From positions 124,001 through 188,000 of the forward strand of contig NZ_JAGTTN010000002.1 of NCBI RefSeq assembly GCF_020682705.1: a stretch of DNA of 64,000 nucleotides, in the 5' to 3' direction. The stretch comes from Microbacterium allomyrinae (GTDB lineage Bacteria > Actinomycetota > Actinomycetes > Actinomycetales > Microbacteriaceae). The notes under the pieces are model-generated. The model did no database searches and was not told where the DNA came from. It saw nothing but the letters and a program-made list of their open reading frames with translations. Within the stretch, counting starts at the first letter, position 1, and each line of letters opens with the position of its first letter. A program made the translations under genes and the position numbers. Below are positions 52,441-62,424 of this stretch, in pieces.

Positions 52441-53895
52441 ATGACTACCGCAACGACCGCCCCGGCCACCAAGCAGGTCGCGATCAACGACATCGGATCT
52501 GCCGAGGACTTCCTGGCAGCGGTCGAACTGACCCTCAAGTTCTTCAACGACGGCGACCTCATCGAAGGAACCGTCGTGAAGATCGACCGCGACGAGGTGC
52601 TCCTCGACGTCGGCTACAAGACCGAGGGTGTCATCCCCTCACGCGAGCTCTCCATCAAGCACGATGTCGACCCCAACGAGGTCGTCAAGGTCGGCGACGA
52701 GGTCGAGGCTCTTGTTCTCCAGAAGGAGGACAAGGAAGGCCGCCTCATCCTGTCCAAGAAGCGTGCGCAGTACGAGCGCGCGTGGGGCGACGTCGAGAAG
52801 ATCAAGGAGAACGACGGTGTCGTCACCGGTTCCGTGATCGAGGTCGTCAAGGGTGGCCTCATCGTCGACATCGGCCTCCGCGGCTTCCTGCCGGCATCGC
52901 TCATCGAGCTGCGCCGCGTCCGCGACCTGACGCCGTACCTCGGCCAGGAGATCGAGGCGAAGATCCTCGAGCTCGACAAGAACCGCAACAACGTCGTGCT
53001 CTCGCGCCGCGCCCTGCTCGAGCAGACGCAGTCCGAGTCGCGCACCACGTTCCTCAACAACCTCCACAAGGGCCAGGTCCGCAAGGGCACCGTCTCGTCG
53101 ATCGTCAACTTCGGTGCGTTCGTCGACCTGGGCGGCGTGGACGGCCTCGTGCACGTCTCCGAGCTCTCGTGGAAGCACATCGAGCACGCCTCCGAGGTCG
53201 TCGAGGTCGGTCAGGAAGTCACCGTCGAGATCCTCGAGGTCGACCTGGATCGCGAGCGCGTGTCGCTCTCGCTCAAGGCGACGCAAGAGGACCCGTGGCA
53301 GGTCTTCGCCCGTACCCACGCCATCGGCCAGGTTGCACCGGGCAAGGTCACCAAGCTCGTTCCGTTCGGTGCGTTCGTGCGCGTCGCGGACGGCATCGAG
53401 GGCCTCGTGCACATCTCGGAGTTGTCGGGCAAGCACGTCGAGCTCGCCGAGCAGGTCGTGTCGGTCGGCGAAGAGGTCTTCGTCAAGATCATCGACATCG
53501 ACCTCGAGCGTCGCCGCATCTCGCTCTCGCTGAAGCAGGCGAACGAGTCGGTCGACCCCACCGGCACCGAGTTCGACCCCGCCCTCTACGGCATGGTCAC
53601 GGAGTACGACGAGAACGGGGAGTACAAGTACCCCGAGGGATTCGACCCCGAGACGAACGCCTGGCTCGAAGGATTCGACGAGCAGCGCGAGAAGTGGGAG
53701 CAGGAGTACGCCGCTGCCCACGCTCGCTGGGAGGCGCACAAGGCCGCCGTCCTCAAGGCCCTCGAGGCCGAGGCTGCAGCGCCCGTCGAGACCGGCTCGA
53801 GCTCGAGCTCGTACTCGTCCGACAGCGGCCCCGCGGGCACGCTGGCTGACGACGAGGCTCTCGCGGCTCTCCGCGAGAAGCTGTCGGGCCGCTGA
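52441..53895 (+). CDS. rpsA: 30S ribosomal protein S1
   Basis: A 484-residue ribosomal protein that helps load mRNA. It has four S1 (OB-fold) domains, starting near residues 38, 123, 209 and 294, each with the pattern GxVxxIxxxGxFVDLGxxGLVHxSEL (for example GTVSSIVNFGAFVDLGGVDG and LVPFGAFVRVADGIEGLVHI). The C-terminal tail is acidic and Ser-rich. The four-domain form is typical of actinobacteria. The terminator at 53933 follows 38 bp after the stop. Confidence 0.98.
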   Translation: MTTATTAPATKQVAINDIGSAEDFLAAVELTLKFFNDGDLIEGTVVKIDRDEVLLDVGYKTEGVIPSRELSIKHDVDPNEVVKVGDEVEALVLQKEDKEGRLILSKKRAQYERAWGDVEKIKENDGVVTGSVIEVVKGGLIVDIGLRGFLPASLIELRRVRDLTPYLGQEIEAKILELDKNRNNVVLSRRALLEQTQSESRTTFLNNLHKGQVRKGTVSSIVNFGAFVDLGGVDGLVHVSELSWKHIEHASEVVEVGQEVTVEILEVDLDRERVSLSLKATQEDPWQVFARTHAIGQVAPGKVTKLVPFGAFVRVADGIEGLVHISELSGKHVELAEQVVSVGEEVFVKIIDIDLERRRISLSLKQANESVDPTGTEFDPALYGMVTEYDENGEYKYPEGFDPETNAWLEGFDEQREKWEQEYAAAHARWEAHKAAVLKALEAEAAAPVETGSSSSSYSSDSGPAGTLADDEALAALREKLSGR

Positions 53896-53932
53896 TCCGG
53901 CAATGATCGACCGGCTCGTCTGAGCCGTCATC

Positions 53933-53979
53933 CGAAAGGGCCGTCACCACGGAGCAATCCGTGTGTGGCGGCCCTTTCG
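53933..53979 (+). terminator. Terminator after rpsA
   Basis: CGAAAGGGCCG at 53933-53943 pairs with CGGCCCTTTCG at 53969-53979, and the inner part of the arms pairs partly. The stem is strong, but no T-run follows. Confidence 0.8.
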
Positions 53980-54014
53980 CCGTTGTTGGGGGAGGGGCGG
54001 CGTAGTCTCGCGGG

Positions 54015-54575
54015 GTGCCCGATGACGTCCGCTGCCTCGTAGACGATGACGGATGCCGCGGCCAGGTGCCGCGGGATGCTCCGGTGATGCTGTGCGAGCG
54101 ACATCTGGCAGCGGCGGGAGACTGGTGCGAGGCCGAGTACGGGGCGAGCGACGTGCTGCCGTCCCCGTGCGTGCTCTGCGGCTCGAGGCTCGGCGTGCGG
54201 CATCGCTCGGGCTGGCTGTGCGCCGTGTGCGAGTGGCGTCACGGCGACATCCCCGATGACGAGCTGCCGCCGCCCCGTGTCGATGTCGTCTACTACCTGC
54301 GCTACGCGGATCGCGTGAAGATCGGAACGACCGCGAATCCGCGGCAGCGCTTCGGCGCGATCTGGCACGACGAGGTCATGGCGTTCGAACGCGGCGATCG
54401 CGCGCTGGAGCAGCGACGGCACGTGCAGTTCGCGGCGGATCGGTACGAGCGCACGGAGTGGTTCCGGCTGTCCGACGCCCTGCGCGCGCACATCGCGACG
54501 GTGGCTGCGGGGATCGACGATCCCTGGTCGCGGCACGCGCGGTGGATGAGCGAAGCGATCGCTCTGCGGGGTTGA
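54015..54575 (+). CDS. GIY-YIG/T5orf172-like nuclease-domain protein
   Basis: A 186-residue protein with a GTG start. The C-terminal half has VVYYLRYADRVKIGTTANPR and RQRFGAIWHDEV, the pattern of the T5orf172/GIY-YIG fold, with the active-site Tyr and Arg. The N-terminal half has Cys/His-rich segments (CERHLAAAG, PCVLCGSRLG, LCAVCEWRHG), which suggest a zinc-binding module. It may be a defence-related or DNA-repair nuclease. It is not linked to other genes. Confidence 0.7.
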   Translation: MPDDVRCLVDDDGCRGQVPRDAPVMLCERHLAAAGDWCEAEYGASDVLPSPCVLCGSRLGVRHRSGWLCAVCEWRHGDIPDDELPPPRVDVVYYLRYADRVKIGTTANPRQRFGAIWHDEVMAFERGDRALEQRRHVQFAADRYERTEWFRLSDALRAHIATVAAGIDDPWSRHARWMSEAIALRG

Positions 54576-54670
54576 GACGGGAGCCTGCGACGGGCGGACC
54601 CGGCTCTGCCGGCGCCGGCGACGCGGCGCGGCCCGCGCGCGGGGGCCGCGGCATCCGTTACCGTCACGGT

Positions 54671-56347
54671 ATGACCGCCGCGAGGGAGGATCGATCGAGC
54701 CCGCGCGTCGTGCCGCGCGGTCGATCCGGAACGGGCTGGCACGCGCAGGACCTCGCCGATCGCACGCGGGATCGCACCGCCACGTTGAATCAGCTGCTGC
54801 TGGCATCCGTCGTCTTCGTGCTCGGCGTGCTGGTGGCGCTGGGATCCTTCCGAGGCGATCTCGTGCTGTTCTTCGCCGGGGTCGTCCTCGTGATCGTGGT
54901 GACCGGGGCGACCTTCGTGGTGCCGTGGAACACGATTCCCTACGGCTGGGTCGCGGTCGTGCCCGCACTCGACATCGTCGCGATCACGATGATGCAGGTC
55001 GCGGCGCCGACCTCGGCGCTGGGGCTCCTGTGGATCTTCCCGACGACCTGGATCGCGGGAGGGTTCGGCCTGGTGGGCCTGCTCGGCGTCATCTTCGCGA
55101 TCGCCGGGATCATCAGCGTTCTGAACGCGCTGAGTGACGAGGAGCTGACCTACCAGACTCTGCTGCTTCCGCTCGTGCTCTTCGCGGTCGCGGCGACCAG
55201 CCATCTCAACAGCCGCCGTTCCGACGCGCAGCGCATGCTGCTCGCGAAGCAGTCGCAGTTGCTGCGCAGCGTTCTGGCGCGTACGCGACGACAGGAGCAG
55301 GTGGTGACGGAGGTGCTCGACGCGGTCGACTTCGGGATCGTGCGCATCGATCCCGACGGTCGTGTGGCCGTCACGAACGATGCACATGGCCGTCTGCAGC
55401 AGGCGCAAGAGCCCGACGATTCTGCTCAGGCTGCATTCCGCGACGACGGCACGACCCGGTTGCCGCCCGACGAGCTTCCCGTGGAGCGCGCCCGCCGCGG
55501 CGAGGCGTTCGATGATCAGGTCGTGTGGTTCGGAGACGATCCCGAGGAGCGTCGCGCTCTGACGATCACGGCGCGGCGCCTCACCGACCCCGACGGCGAA
55601 GATGCCGGCGCGGTCGTCGTGTCGCGCGATATCACCGTAGAGCTCAACGCCCTGCGCGCCCGTGACGACCTCGTCGCGTCCGTGTCGCACGAGCTGCGCA
55701 CGCCGCTCACGTCGATCCTGGGCTACCTGGACCTCGCGATCGAGAACCCCGAGATCCCCGAGGCGGTCCGCGCGAACCTCGACATCGCCGAGCGCAACGC
55801 CGAGCGTCTGCTGCGGATCGTCGCCGATATCCTGGCGGCCTCGAGCTCATCGTCCTCGTCGATCGAAGCATCGCTGACCCCTCAGCTCGTCGATGCGCAG
55901 GACGTCGTGCGATCCGCCGCCGAGTCGGCGGTACCGCGCGCCGGCATGCGCGCGATCACCATCGACACGACCGGACTCGAACCCGCACCCGTGTGGGCCG
56001 ATCCCCTTCGGCTTCGCCAGGTGGTCGACAACCTGGTCTCGAACGCGATCGCGTACAACAAGGACGGCGGCACGGTGTTCGTGGGCACGACGACCGATGG
56101 CTTGTGGAGCTGGGTGCTCGTGCGAGACACGGGCGTCGGAATCTCGGATGCCGATCGGTCGCGGCTCTTCCAGCGGTACTACAAAGCGGGTGCCGAGCGT
56201 CGTGCGGGAACCGGGCTGGGCCTGGCCATCACCCGCGACATCGTGCGCGCGCACGGCGGCGAGATCGGGCTGCACAGCGCGCCCGGGGTCGGCACCACCT
56301 TCGTCGTCAAGCTGCCGGCCGTCGCCGGCGAGAGGACACCGACATGA
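54671..56347 (+). CDS. Sensor histidine kinase
   Basis: A 558-residue two-component sensor from ATG 54671. Five or so N-terminal transmembrane segments (about residues 38-180) are followed by a PAS-like sensor domain (about 215-325) and a HisKA domain with the phospho-accepting H in SVSHELRTPLTSILGY. The HATPase domain carries DNLVSNAIAYNKDGG, RDTGVGISDADRSRLF and GTGLGLAITRDIVRAHGG. It overlaps the next gene by 4 nt (ATGA). A response regulator is close by on the other strand. Confidence 0.93.
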   Translation: MTAAREDRSSPRVVPRGRSGTGWHAQDLADRTRDRTATLNQLLLASVVFVLGVLVALGSFRGDLVLFFAGVVLVIVVTGATFVVPWNTIPYGWVAVVPALDIVAITMMQVAAPTSALGLLWIFPTTWIAGGFGLVGLLGVIFAIAGIISVLNALSDEELTYQTLLLPLVLFAVAATSHLNSRRSDAQRMLLAKQSQLLRSVLARTRRQEQVVTEVLDAVDFGIVRIDPDGRVAVTNDAHGRLQQAQEPDDSAQAAFRDDGTTRLPPDELPVERARRGEAFDDQVVWFGDDPEERRALTITARRLTDPDGEDAGAVVVSRDITVELNALRARDDLVASVSHELRTPLTSILGYLDLAIENPEIPEAVRANLDIAERNAERLLRIVADILAASSSSSSSIEASLTPQLVDAQDVVRSAAESAVPRAGMRAITIDTTGLEPAPVWADPLRLRQVVDNLVSNAIAYNKDGGTVFVGTTTDGLWSWVLVRDTGVGISDADRSRLFQRYYKAGAERRAGTGLGLAITRDIVRAHGGEIGLHSAPGVGTTFVVKLPAVAGERTPT

Positions 56348-57510
56348 CCCTCGACCTCGCCAGTGTCCTGGTGATGACGGCGCTGGTCGTCAACATCAGC
56401 GGCATCCTGTTCATCATCGAAACGTTGCTGCGGCGCGACGAAGGCGCCGGCCGCATCTGGGCGGTGGGCTTCCTCGCCGCGATGCTGACGACGCTCGCCT
56501 ACATGATCTGGGCGCAGCCCGGAGACGCCTGGTGGGCGATCACCGTCGGCAATGCCGCATTCGTCGCCGGCACCGGATGCATGTGGCTCGGCTGCCGCCG
56601 CTTCAACGGCCGGCGGATGACGTGGGCATCGCTCGGCGTGATCGCGGCGGTGATCGCGGCGGCGATGTCTGTGGTCGTGCAGGGTGAGGACGGCGGCGAC
56701 TGGGCAGGTGCGGTGTGGATGTTCGTCGCCCTGGTCGTGTTCGCCGGTGCGGGCGCCGTGGAGTGTCTCCGCGGCGCGCTGCGAGAATCGCGGACGGCCC
56801 TGGTGCTGGGCGCCGTGCTGGGATTCCAGTCGCTGTACTACGTCTTGCGCACAGCGGTCTTCGTCACCTCCGGACCGGAGAGCCCATTGTTCCAGGCCGG
56901 GTTCGGAACAATCAGCACGAGCTTCCTCACCGTCATGCTGACGATCGTCGCCGTCGTGATCACCTCGGTCCTGCGCGCGACGCGCGCTCCGATGCGCGGT
57001 CACCTCCGACCGGCCAGCGCGTCGGGCGCGTCGGACGGCATCCTCGACGCGCCGTCCTTCTCACGGCTGCTGAGGGACCTATCGGCCCGGGCCGCATGGC
57101 GCTCCGAGATCGTTGCGGTCACGGCGGTGCGCATCGACGACCTCGAGCAGATCTCCACGGCGTTCGGCAGCGAAGTCGCCGGAGCGGTGACCGAGGCATG
57201 GCGAACCGGTGTCCGACGTCACGCGCCGACGAACGCGACCGTCGCGGAGGACGGGCCGACCGGACTGGTCGTCGCGGTGGTCGTCGCCTCCGCGCAGGAA
57301 GCGCGCCGTCAGGCCGGGACCATCTACCGGGGACTGTTCGACGATCTCGGCCGTGTCGGCGGGGGAGTGATACCCGTCGTCGGAGTCGGGGTCTCGCTGA
57401 GCGACGCCGCGGGCTACGAGCCGGGGGAGCTCATCCGCGTCGCCCGGGAGGCGGCGAGTCGCGCCGCGACGAGCGTGGAGACATCGGTTCTGATGGGTGA
57501 CGCCGAGTAG
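56344..57510 (+). CDS. Membrane protein with degenerate GGDEF-like domain
   Basis: A 388-residue protein coupled to the kinase (ATGA). About six to seven hydrophobic segments (residues 8-28, 38-55, 62-82, 95-113, 118-140, 155-175, 190-208) precede a soluble region of about 160 residues. That region resembles a diguanylate cyclase fold (IVAVTAVRIDDLEQISTAFG and QEARRQAGTIYRGLFDDL), but no GGDEF signature is visible, so it is probably not a c-di-GMP synthase. It may be a signalling partner or nucleotide sensor of the kinase. Confidence 0.7.
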   Translation: MTLDLASVLVMTALVVNISGILFIIETLLRRDEGAGRIWAVGFLAAMLTTLAYMIWAQPGDAWWAITVGNAAFVAGTGCMWLGCRRFNGRRMTWASLGVIAAVIAAAMSVVVQGEDGGDWAGAVWMFVALVVFAGAGAVECLRGALRESRTALVLGAVLGFQSLYYVLRTAVFVTSGPESPLFQAGFGTISTSFLTVMLTIVAVVITSVLRATRAPMRGHLRPASASGASDGILDAPSFSRLLRDLSARAAWRSEIVAVTAVRIDDLEQISTAFGSEVAGAVTEAWRTGVRRHAPTNATVAEDGPTGLVVAVVVASAQEARRQAGTIYRGLFDDLGRVGGGVIPVVGVGVSLSDAAGYEPGELIRVAREAASRAATSVETSVLMGDAE

Positions 57511-57522
57511 CGGAATCCGCCG

Positions 57523-58263
57523 TCACGCGGTGAGTCGGTATCCGACTCCGCGCACGGTCTCGATCCAGCGCGGCTGAGCGGGCGACTCGCCGAGCTTGCG
57601 GCGGAGATTCGCCACGTGCACCTCGATCGCGCGGGAGTCGCTGTCGGTGACGAACTCGATCCCGGTGTGCTGCTCGCCGCGCAGCATGAGGGCGAGATCG
57701 GACTTCGCGCGCACTCGGCGACCCGCGGCCAGCAGGTCGGCGAGGATGTCGAACTCGCTGCGCGTCAGGTCGGTGTCGGCGTCGTCGACGGTGACGATGC
57801 GCGTGTGCACGTTCAGGCGCAGCCCGTGATGCTCGAGCCACGCGGCGTCCTGTCGGGCGCTCTCGTCGGCCGTGGTGGTCGCGGCGACATGGTGTCGCGG
57901 CCGTCGCAGCATCGCATCGATCCGCGCCCGCAGTTCGCGGGGCCGGAACGGCTTCGCGACGTAGTCGTCGGCGCCGGCCTCGAGGCCTTGCAGTGCGTCG
58001 ATCTCCTCGGTGCGGGCGCTCAGCATCACGATGTACGTCGAGCTGACCGCGCGGATGCGCTTCGCCGTCTCGAAACCGTCCATACCGGGCATATTGACGT
58101 CGAGCGTCGTCACGAGCGGCTGGTGCTCGAGCACGAGATCGAGCCCCTCGGAGCCGTTGGCCGCGCCGTGCACGTCGAATCCCGCCTGCGACAGCACGGC
58201 AGAGAGCAGTGACCGGATGTCTTCCTCATCTTCGATCACCACGGCGACGCGCGTTTCTTCCAC
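57523..58263 (-). CDS. OmpR-type response regulator
   Basis: A 246-residue DNA-binding regulator. The receiver has VAVVIEDEEDIRSLLSAVLS, the phosphoacceptor Asp in TTLDVNMPGMDGF, and the conserved Lys in DDYVAKPFRPRELR. The C-terminal winged helix includes LTRSEFDILADLLAAGRRVR and AIEVHVANLRRKLGE. The start is a GTG ending at 58263 because GGAAGG lies 7 nt upstream. An ATG at 58362 would add 33 residues without a ribosome site. It converges on the kinase operon and is presumably its partner. Confidence 0.92.
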   Translation of the reverse strand: MEETRVAVVIEDEEDIRSLLSAVLSQAGFDVHGAANGSEGLDLVLEHQPLVTTLDVNMPGMDGFETAKRIRAVSSTYIVMLSARTEEIDALQGLEAGADDYVAKPFRPRELRARIDAMLRRPRHHVAATTTADESARQDAAWLEHHGLRLNVHTRIVTVDDADTDLTRSEFDILADLLAAGRRVRAKSDLALMLRGEQHTGIEFVTDSDSRAIEVHVANLRRKLGESPAQPRWIETVRGVGYRLTA

Positions 58264-58812
58264 CGATGCACCTTCCGGAGCCGGTGAGTCGACGGCGGGC
58301 TCCTGGACGTCGGTCAGGATATCCCAGAACGCGGTTCGGAACGTACGATCGGCCTCGAGCATCAGACGCGCCGTGCGATGCTGTCGTGCCCGCAGCCTGC
58401 CCCGGTGAGGCGGCGGCCCGGTCCCCCCAGGAACCCGGTGCCGCACGCCCCGCCGGAACGAAAGGGCCGCGCGTACTGCGAGGGACATCCCCACGCCTCG
58501 CAGTGCGCTCGCCCCCGTGGGACGGATCGGAGCGGCGGTCGCCCCCGCTGTCGCCTCTCCTCCGTGCCCTGACGGAACCTTCCGCACCGGCCGGTGGCAC
58601 GATGCAGGCGGTAGGGCAGGCTTTCGGCCGACGTCACTTCGTCACGTCCGCCGAACATGTCTGCCCTTCCCCAGAGCCGCTCCCGCGGTTCCGTCTGTTT
58701 CGGGTAGCCCGACGCTATCGCCGGCTGCTCAAGGCGGCCTCAGCGCGGCCTCAAGAACTGCCCAGTCTTCGTGACGGCCTGGCAGCGTGCCCTCGCGTGG
58801 CATGCTCGATCC
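58264..58812. promoter_or_regulatory. Long gap with a 9-bp direct repeat between response regulator and coaE
   Basis: This 549-bp region has no convincing gene. GCGGCCTCA occurs at 58734-58742 and 58745-58753, an 11-bp period that fits the spacing of OmpR-family operators, 60-79 bp upstream of the coaE start. A TTCGGC...GCCGAA inverted repeat lies near 58623-58655. These suggest regulation by the adjacent response regulator, but this is only inferred. Confidence 0.35.
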
Positions 58813-59436
58813 ATGCCTCTCGTCGCGCTCACCGGCGGCATCGCCTCCGGCAAATCCACGATCGCCCGTCGTCTCGCCGCGCACGGTGCCGCGGTGGTCG
58901 ATGCGGATCAGATCGTCCGAGAGGTGCAGCAGCCGGGATCGCCGGTGCTGGCCGCGATCGCGGCCGAGTTCGGCGACGGGATGCTGATGGCCGGCGGCGC
59001 ACTGGATCGGGCCGCGCTCGGAGGGCGGGTCTTCGGCGACGACGCCGCCGTCGCGCGGCTGAACGCGATCGTGCATCCCGCCGTGCGTGCGGAATCGGCC
59101 CGCAGGTTCGCGGCGGCCTTCGCAGACGATCCCGCGGCGGTGGTGGTGTACGACGTGCCACTTCTCGTCGAGGCGCGCGCGGACGATCCATGGGCCCTCG
59201 TCATCGTCGCGCACGCGCCGGCGGAGGTGCGTATGCGCCGCCTGGTCGAGCTCCGCGGCATGAACGAGAGGGATGCCGCTGCTCGCATCGCATCGCAGGC
59301 GCCGGACGATGTGCGCCTCGCGATCGCCGACGTCGTGATCGACACCTCCGGCGAACTCGACGAGACCCTCCGCCAGGTGGATGAGCTGTGGGCGGAGCTG
59401 GACACTCGCATCGCAGTCCGCGCGGCCGCGCAATAG
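58813..59436 (+). CDS. coaE: Dephospho-CoA kinase
   Basis: The last enzyme of coenzyme A synthesis, phosphorylating the 3'-OH of dephospho-CoA. 207 residues from ATG 58813. The P-loop is LTGGIASGKSTIARRLAAHG, followed by DADQIVREVQQPG and the family motif VYDVPLLVEARAD. The lid is RMRRLVELRGMNERDAAARI. It is located between the regulator and the uvrB region, as is common for coaE-uvrB in actinobacteria. Confidence 0.96.
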   Translation: MPLVALTGGIASGKSTIARRLAAHGAAVVDADQIVREVQQPGSPVLAAIAAEFGDGMLMAGGALDRAALGGRVFGDDAAVARLNAIVHPAVRAESARRFAAAFADDPAAVVVYDVPLLVEARADDPWALVIVAHAPAEVRMRRLVELRGMNERDAAARIASQAPDDVRLAIADVVIDTSGELDETLRQVDELWAELDTRIAVRAAAQ

Positions 59437-59550
59437 CGGCGCGGCCGGGTCCCTACGTCCGTCGAGAGCGCGGCCGGCTCGGGCGTTCGCCGGGGCTGTC
59501 GCCTCCGGCGCGCCGGGGCGTACCCTGGTGCCACGTCACTGGAGGTCGGC

Positions 59551-60231
59551 ATGGGCATGCTCTCGAGATTCCGTCGGCGGAAGACCCCTTACGCGGCCGT
59601 CACCGACGAAGAGCGCATCGCGCGCTACGTCTATCTGCTGGGATCGCTCCCCGCGTCGGTGATCGAGTCCTCGCACGCCACCGCGTTCGCAGATCTGCCC
59701 GCGGAGCGCCGTCGCGAGCTGTTCGAGCAGCTGAGACCGTTCATGGCCGAGTCCGAGCGGGACGCGGCATCCGATGACCCCACGGTGCTGGCGCGACTGT
59801 TCCGCCGCGCGGAGGAGCATCGCGCCCGGCGCGCCGCGAGCGCATCCGCGGAGTCCACGATCGGACCGGCCATCGTGACGGCCGAGCGGGTGGACGACGA
59901 TGCCGATCGCGACGACCTCGTACGGACGACGGATCCTCGGGACGGTGTGGACGTCCGGGGAATGCTCGCGAGCACGGGCGTGCTGGCGCTCGTCGCGAAC
60001 CAGGTGCTCGTCTCGAGCGCGGTGACGAGCTATTACACGCTGGGAGCCGGCTCGCTGATGATCGGAACCGAGCCGGGGTGGATCGGCGACACTTACGACC
60101 TCGGCTCCGCGGGGCTCGACGGCGGCTCCGCGTTCGGCGGGGGCTTCGACGGCGGCGGAATGGATGCCGGGGGCTTCGGCGGCTTCGACGGCGGAGGTTT
60201 CGGCGGCGGCGGGTTCGACGGCGGCGGCTGA
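59551..60231 (+). CDS. Hypothetical protein with glycine-rich tail
   Basis: A 226-residue protein from ATG 59551 ([20 protein letters not shown]). A charged N-terminal helical region includes [21 protein letters not shown] hydrophobic stretch lies at about 137-160. The C-terminal 45 residues or so are a Gly/Phe/Asp repeat ([12 protein letters not shown] pattern). It lies between coaE and uvrB. Function unknown. The tail may be surface-exposed or low-complexity. Confidence 0.7.
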   Translation: MGMLSRFRRRKTPYAAVTDEERIARYVYLLGSLPASVIESSHATAFADLPAERRRELFEQLRPFMAESERDAASDDPTVLARLFRRAEEHRARRAASASAESTIGPAIVTAERVDDDADRDDLVRTTDPRDGVDVRGMLASTGVLALVANQVLVSSAVTSYYTLGAGSLMIGTEPGWIGDTYDLGSAGLDGGSAFGGGFDGGGMDAGGFGGFDGGGFGGGGFDGGG

Positions 60232-60314
60232 GACGACGGCGGCGGCGCCGGGGCCCGGCATCCGCCGCCCGCGAACACGGCCCCGATGTCGGCGGTGCCG
60301 CCTACGCTGGACGA

Positions 60315-62387
60315 GTGCAGACCACTCGATCCGTGCGGCCCTTCGAAGTCGTCAGCGAATACTCGCCGTCGGGGGACCAGCCGCAGGCGATCGCCGAACT
60401 CGCGGCGCGCATCAATGCGGGTGAGACCGACGTCGTGCTGCTCGGTGCCACCGGAACCGGAAAGTCCGCCACCACGGCATGGCTCGTCGAGGCCGTGCAG
60501 CGCCCGACTCTCGTGCTGGCGCACAACAAGACTCTGGCCGCGCAGCTGGCGAACGAGTTCCGCGAGCTCATGCCGCACAACGCCGTCGAGTACTTCGTCA
60601 GCTACTACGACTACTACCAGCCCGAGGCGTACGTGCCGCAGACCGACACCTTCATCGAGAAGGACTCGTCGGTCAACGCCGAGGTCGAGCGGCTGCGTCA
60701 CTCGACCACGAACTCGCTGCTGAGTCGTCGAGACGTGATCGTGGTCAGCACCGTCTCGTGCATCTACGGTCTCGGCGCTCCCGAAGAGTACATGCGGGCG
60801 ATGGTTGCGCTGCAGGTGGGCGAGGCCTACGACCGCGATGCGTTGATCCGCAAGTTCATCGCGATGCAGTACAACCGCAACGACGTCGACTTCTCCCGCG
60901 GCAACTTCCGCGTGCGCGGTGACACGATCGAGATCATCCCGGTCTACGAGGAGTACGCGATCCGCATCGAGATGTTCGGCGACGAGATCGAGGCGCTGTA
61001 CATGCTCCATCCGCTCACGGGCGATGTGCTGCAGAAGATGGACTCGGTGCCGATCTTCCCCGCATCGCATTACGTCGCGGGAACCGAGACGGTGCACCGG
61101 GCGATCGGCACGATCGAGGACGAACTCGCCGAACGGCTGAAAGAGCTCGAGTCGCAGAACAAGCTCCTCGAGGCGCAGAGGCTGCGCATGCGCACGACAT
61201 TCGACCTCGAGATGCTCCAGCAGCTCGGGTTCTGTTCGGGCATCGAGAACTACTCGCGGCACATGGACGGCCGCGCGCCGGGCGAGCCGCCTCACACCCT
61301 TCTGGACTTCTTCCCCGACGACTTCCTCATGGTGATCGACGAGTCGCACGCCACGGTCCCGCAGATCGGGGCCATGTACGAGGGGGATGCATCGCGCAAG
61401 CGCACGCTCGTCGAGCACGGTTTCCGGCTTCCCAGTGCCCTCGACAACCGCCCGCTGCGGTGGGACGAGTTCAAGAATCGGGTGGGCCAGACGGTGTACC
61501 TGTCGGCGACGCCCGGCCGGTACGAGATGGGCATCGCCGACGGGGTGGTCGAGCAGATCATCCGCCCGACCGGCCTGGTCGATCCCGAGATCGTCGTGAA
61601 GCCTTCCAAGGGGCAGATCGACGACCTTCTGGAAGAGATCCGCATCCGGGCGGCGCGTGACGAGCGAGTGCTCGTGACCACGCTCACGAAGAAGATGGCC
61701 GAAGAGCTCACCGACTTCCTCAGCGAGCATGGGGTTCGCGTCCGATACCTCCACTCGGACGTCGACACCCTGCGCCGCGTCGAGCTGCTCAGTGAGCTGC
61801 GCGCCGGCGTCTACGACGTGCTTGTCGGCATCAACCTGCTGCGCGAAGGACTCGACCTGCCCGAGGTGTCGCTCGTGTCGATCCTCGACGCCGACAAAGA
61901 GGGGTTCCTGCGCAGCGGCACCTCGCTCATCCAGACGATCGGCCGCGCCGCGCGCAACGTATCGGGCCAGGTGCACATGTACGCCGACAAGATCACCGAC
62001 TCGATGGCCAAGGCGATCGACGAGACCGATCGCCGCCGCGAGAAGCAGGTGGCCTACAACACGGCGAACGGGATCGACCCGCAGCCGCTGCGCAAGAAGA
62101 TCGCCGACATCACCGAAGTGCTGGCACGTGAGGCCTCCGACACGAATCGGATGCTTTCGCGCAGAGGCGGTGCCTCGGGAAAAGGCAAGTCGCCGACTCC
62201 TCAGCTGCGCCGTGAGGGGATCGGGGCCGAAGGCGCCCAACAGCTCGAGGCCACGATCGGCGACCTCAGCGATCAGATGCTGGCCGCGGCGGCGGAGCTC
62301 AAGTTCGAGCTCGCGGCCCGGCTGCGCGACGAGGTCCAGGACCTCAAGAAAGAGCTCCGCGCGATCGAACGCGCGGGTCACGCCTAA
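60315..62387 (+). CDS. uvrB: UvrABC system protein B
   Basis: A 690-residue DNA damage-recognition helicase-like subunit of nucleotide excision repair, with GTG start 60315 ([20 protein letters not shown]). Walker A is [20 protein letters not shown]. The beta-hairpin is [20 protein letters not shown]. Motif II is [25 protein letters not shown] is motif VI. The C-terminal UVR domain ([20 protein letters not shown]) binds UvrC. Length matches the family. Confidence 0.98.
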   Translation: MQTTRSVRPFEVVSEYSPSGDQPQAIAELAARINAGETDVVLLGATGTGKSATTAWLVEAVQRPTLVLAHNKTLAAQLANEFRELMPHNAVEYFVSYYDYYQPEAYVPQTDTFIEKDSSVNAEVERLRHSTTNSLLSRRDVIVVSTVSCIYGLGAPEEYMRAMVALQVGEAYDRDALIRKFIAMQYNRNDVDFSRGNFRVRGDTIEIIPVYEEYAIRIEMFGDEIEALYMLHPLTGDVLQKMDSVPIFPASHYVAGTETVHRAIGTIEDELAERLKELESQNKLLEAQRLRMRTTFDLEMLQQLGFCSGIENYSRHMDGRAPGEPPHTLLDFFPDDFLMVIDESHATVPQIGAMYEGDASRKRTLVEHGFRLPSALDNRPLRWDEFKNRVGQTVYLSATPGRYEMGIADGVVEQIIRPTGLVDPEIVVKPSKGQIDDLLEEIRIRAARDERVLVTTLTKKMAEELTDFLSEHGVRVRYLHSDVDTLRRVELLSELRAGVYDVLVGINLLREGLDLPEVSLVSILDADKEGFLRSGTSLIQTIGRAARNVSGQVHMYADKITDSMAKAIDETDRRREKQVAYNTANGIDPQPLRKKIADITEVLAREASDTNRMLSRRGGASGKGKSPTPQLRREGIGAEGAQQLEATIGDLSDQMLAAAAELKFELAARLRDEVQDLKKELRAIERAGHA

Positions 62388-62424
62388 CCCCTCGCCCGGT
62401 CGGGCCGCGTCGACTCTGCCGTCG

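Noticed and set aside
52639..53931. A 430-codon minus-strand frame over rpsA
   Set aside because: It is antisense to the four S1 domains and its repeats merely mirror those of RpsA.
60093..62381. A 762-codon minus-strand frame over uvrB
   Set aside because: It is the antisense shadow of a secure UvrB gene, with low-complexity Pro/Ser-rich ends.
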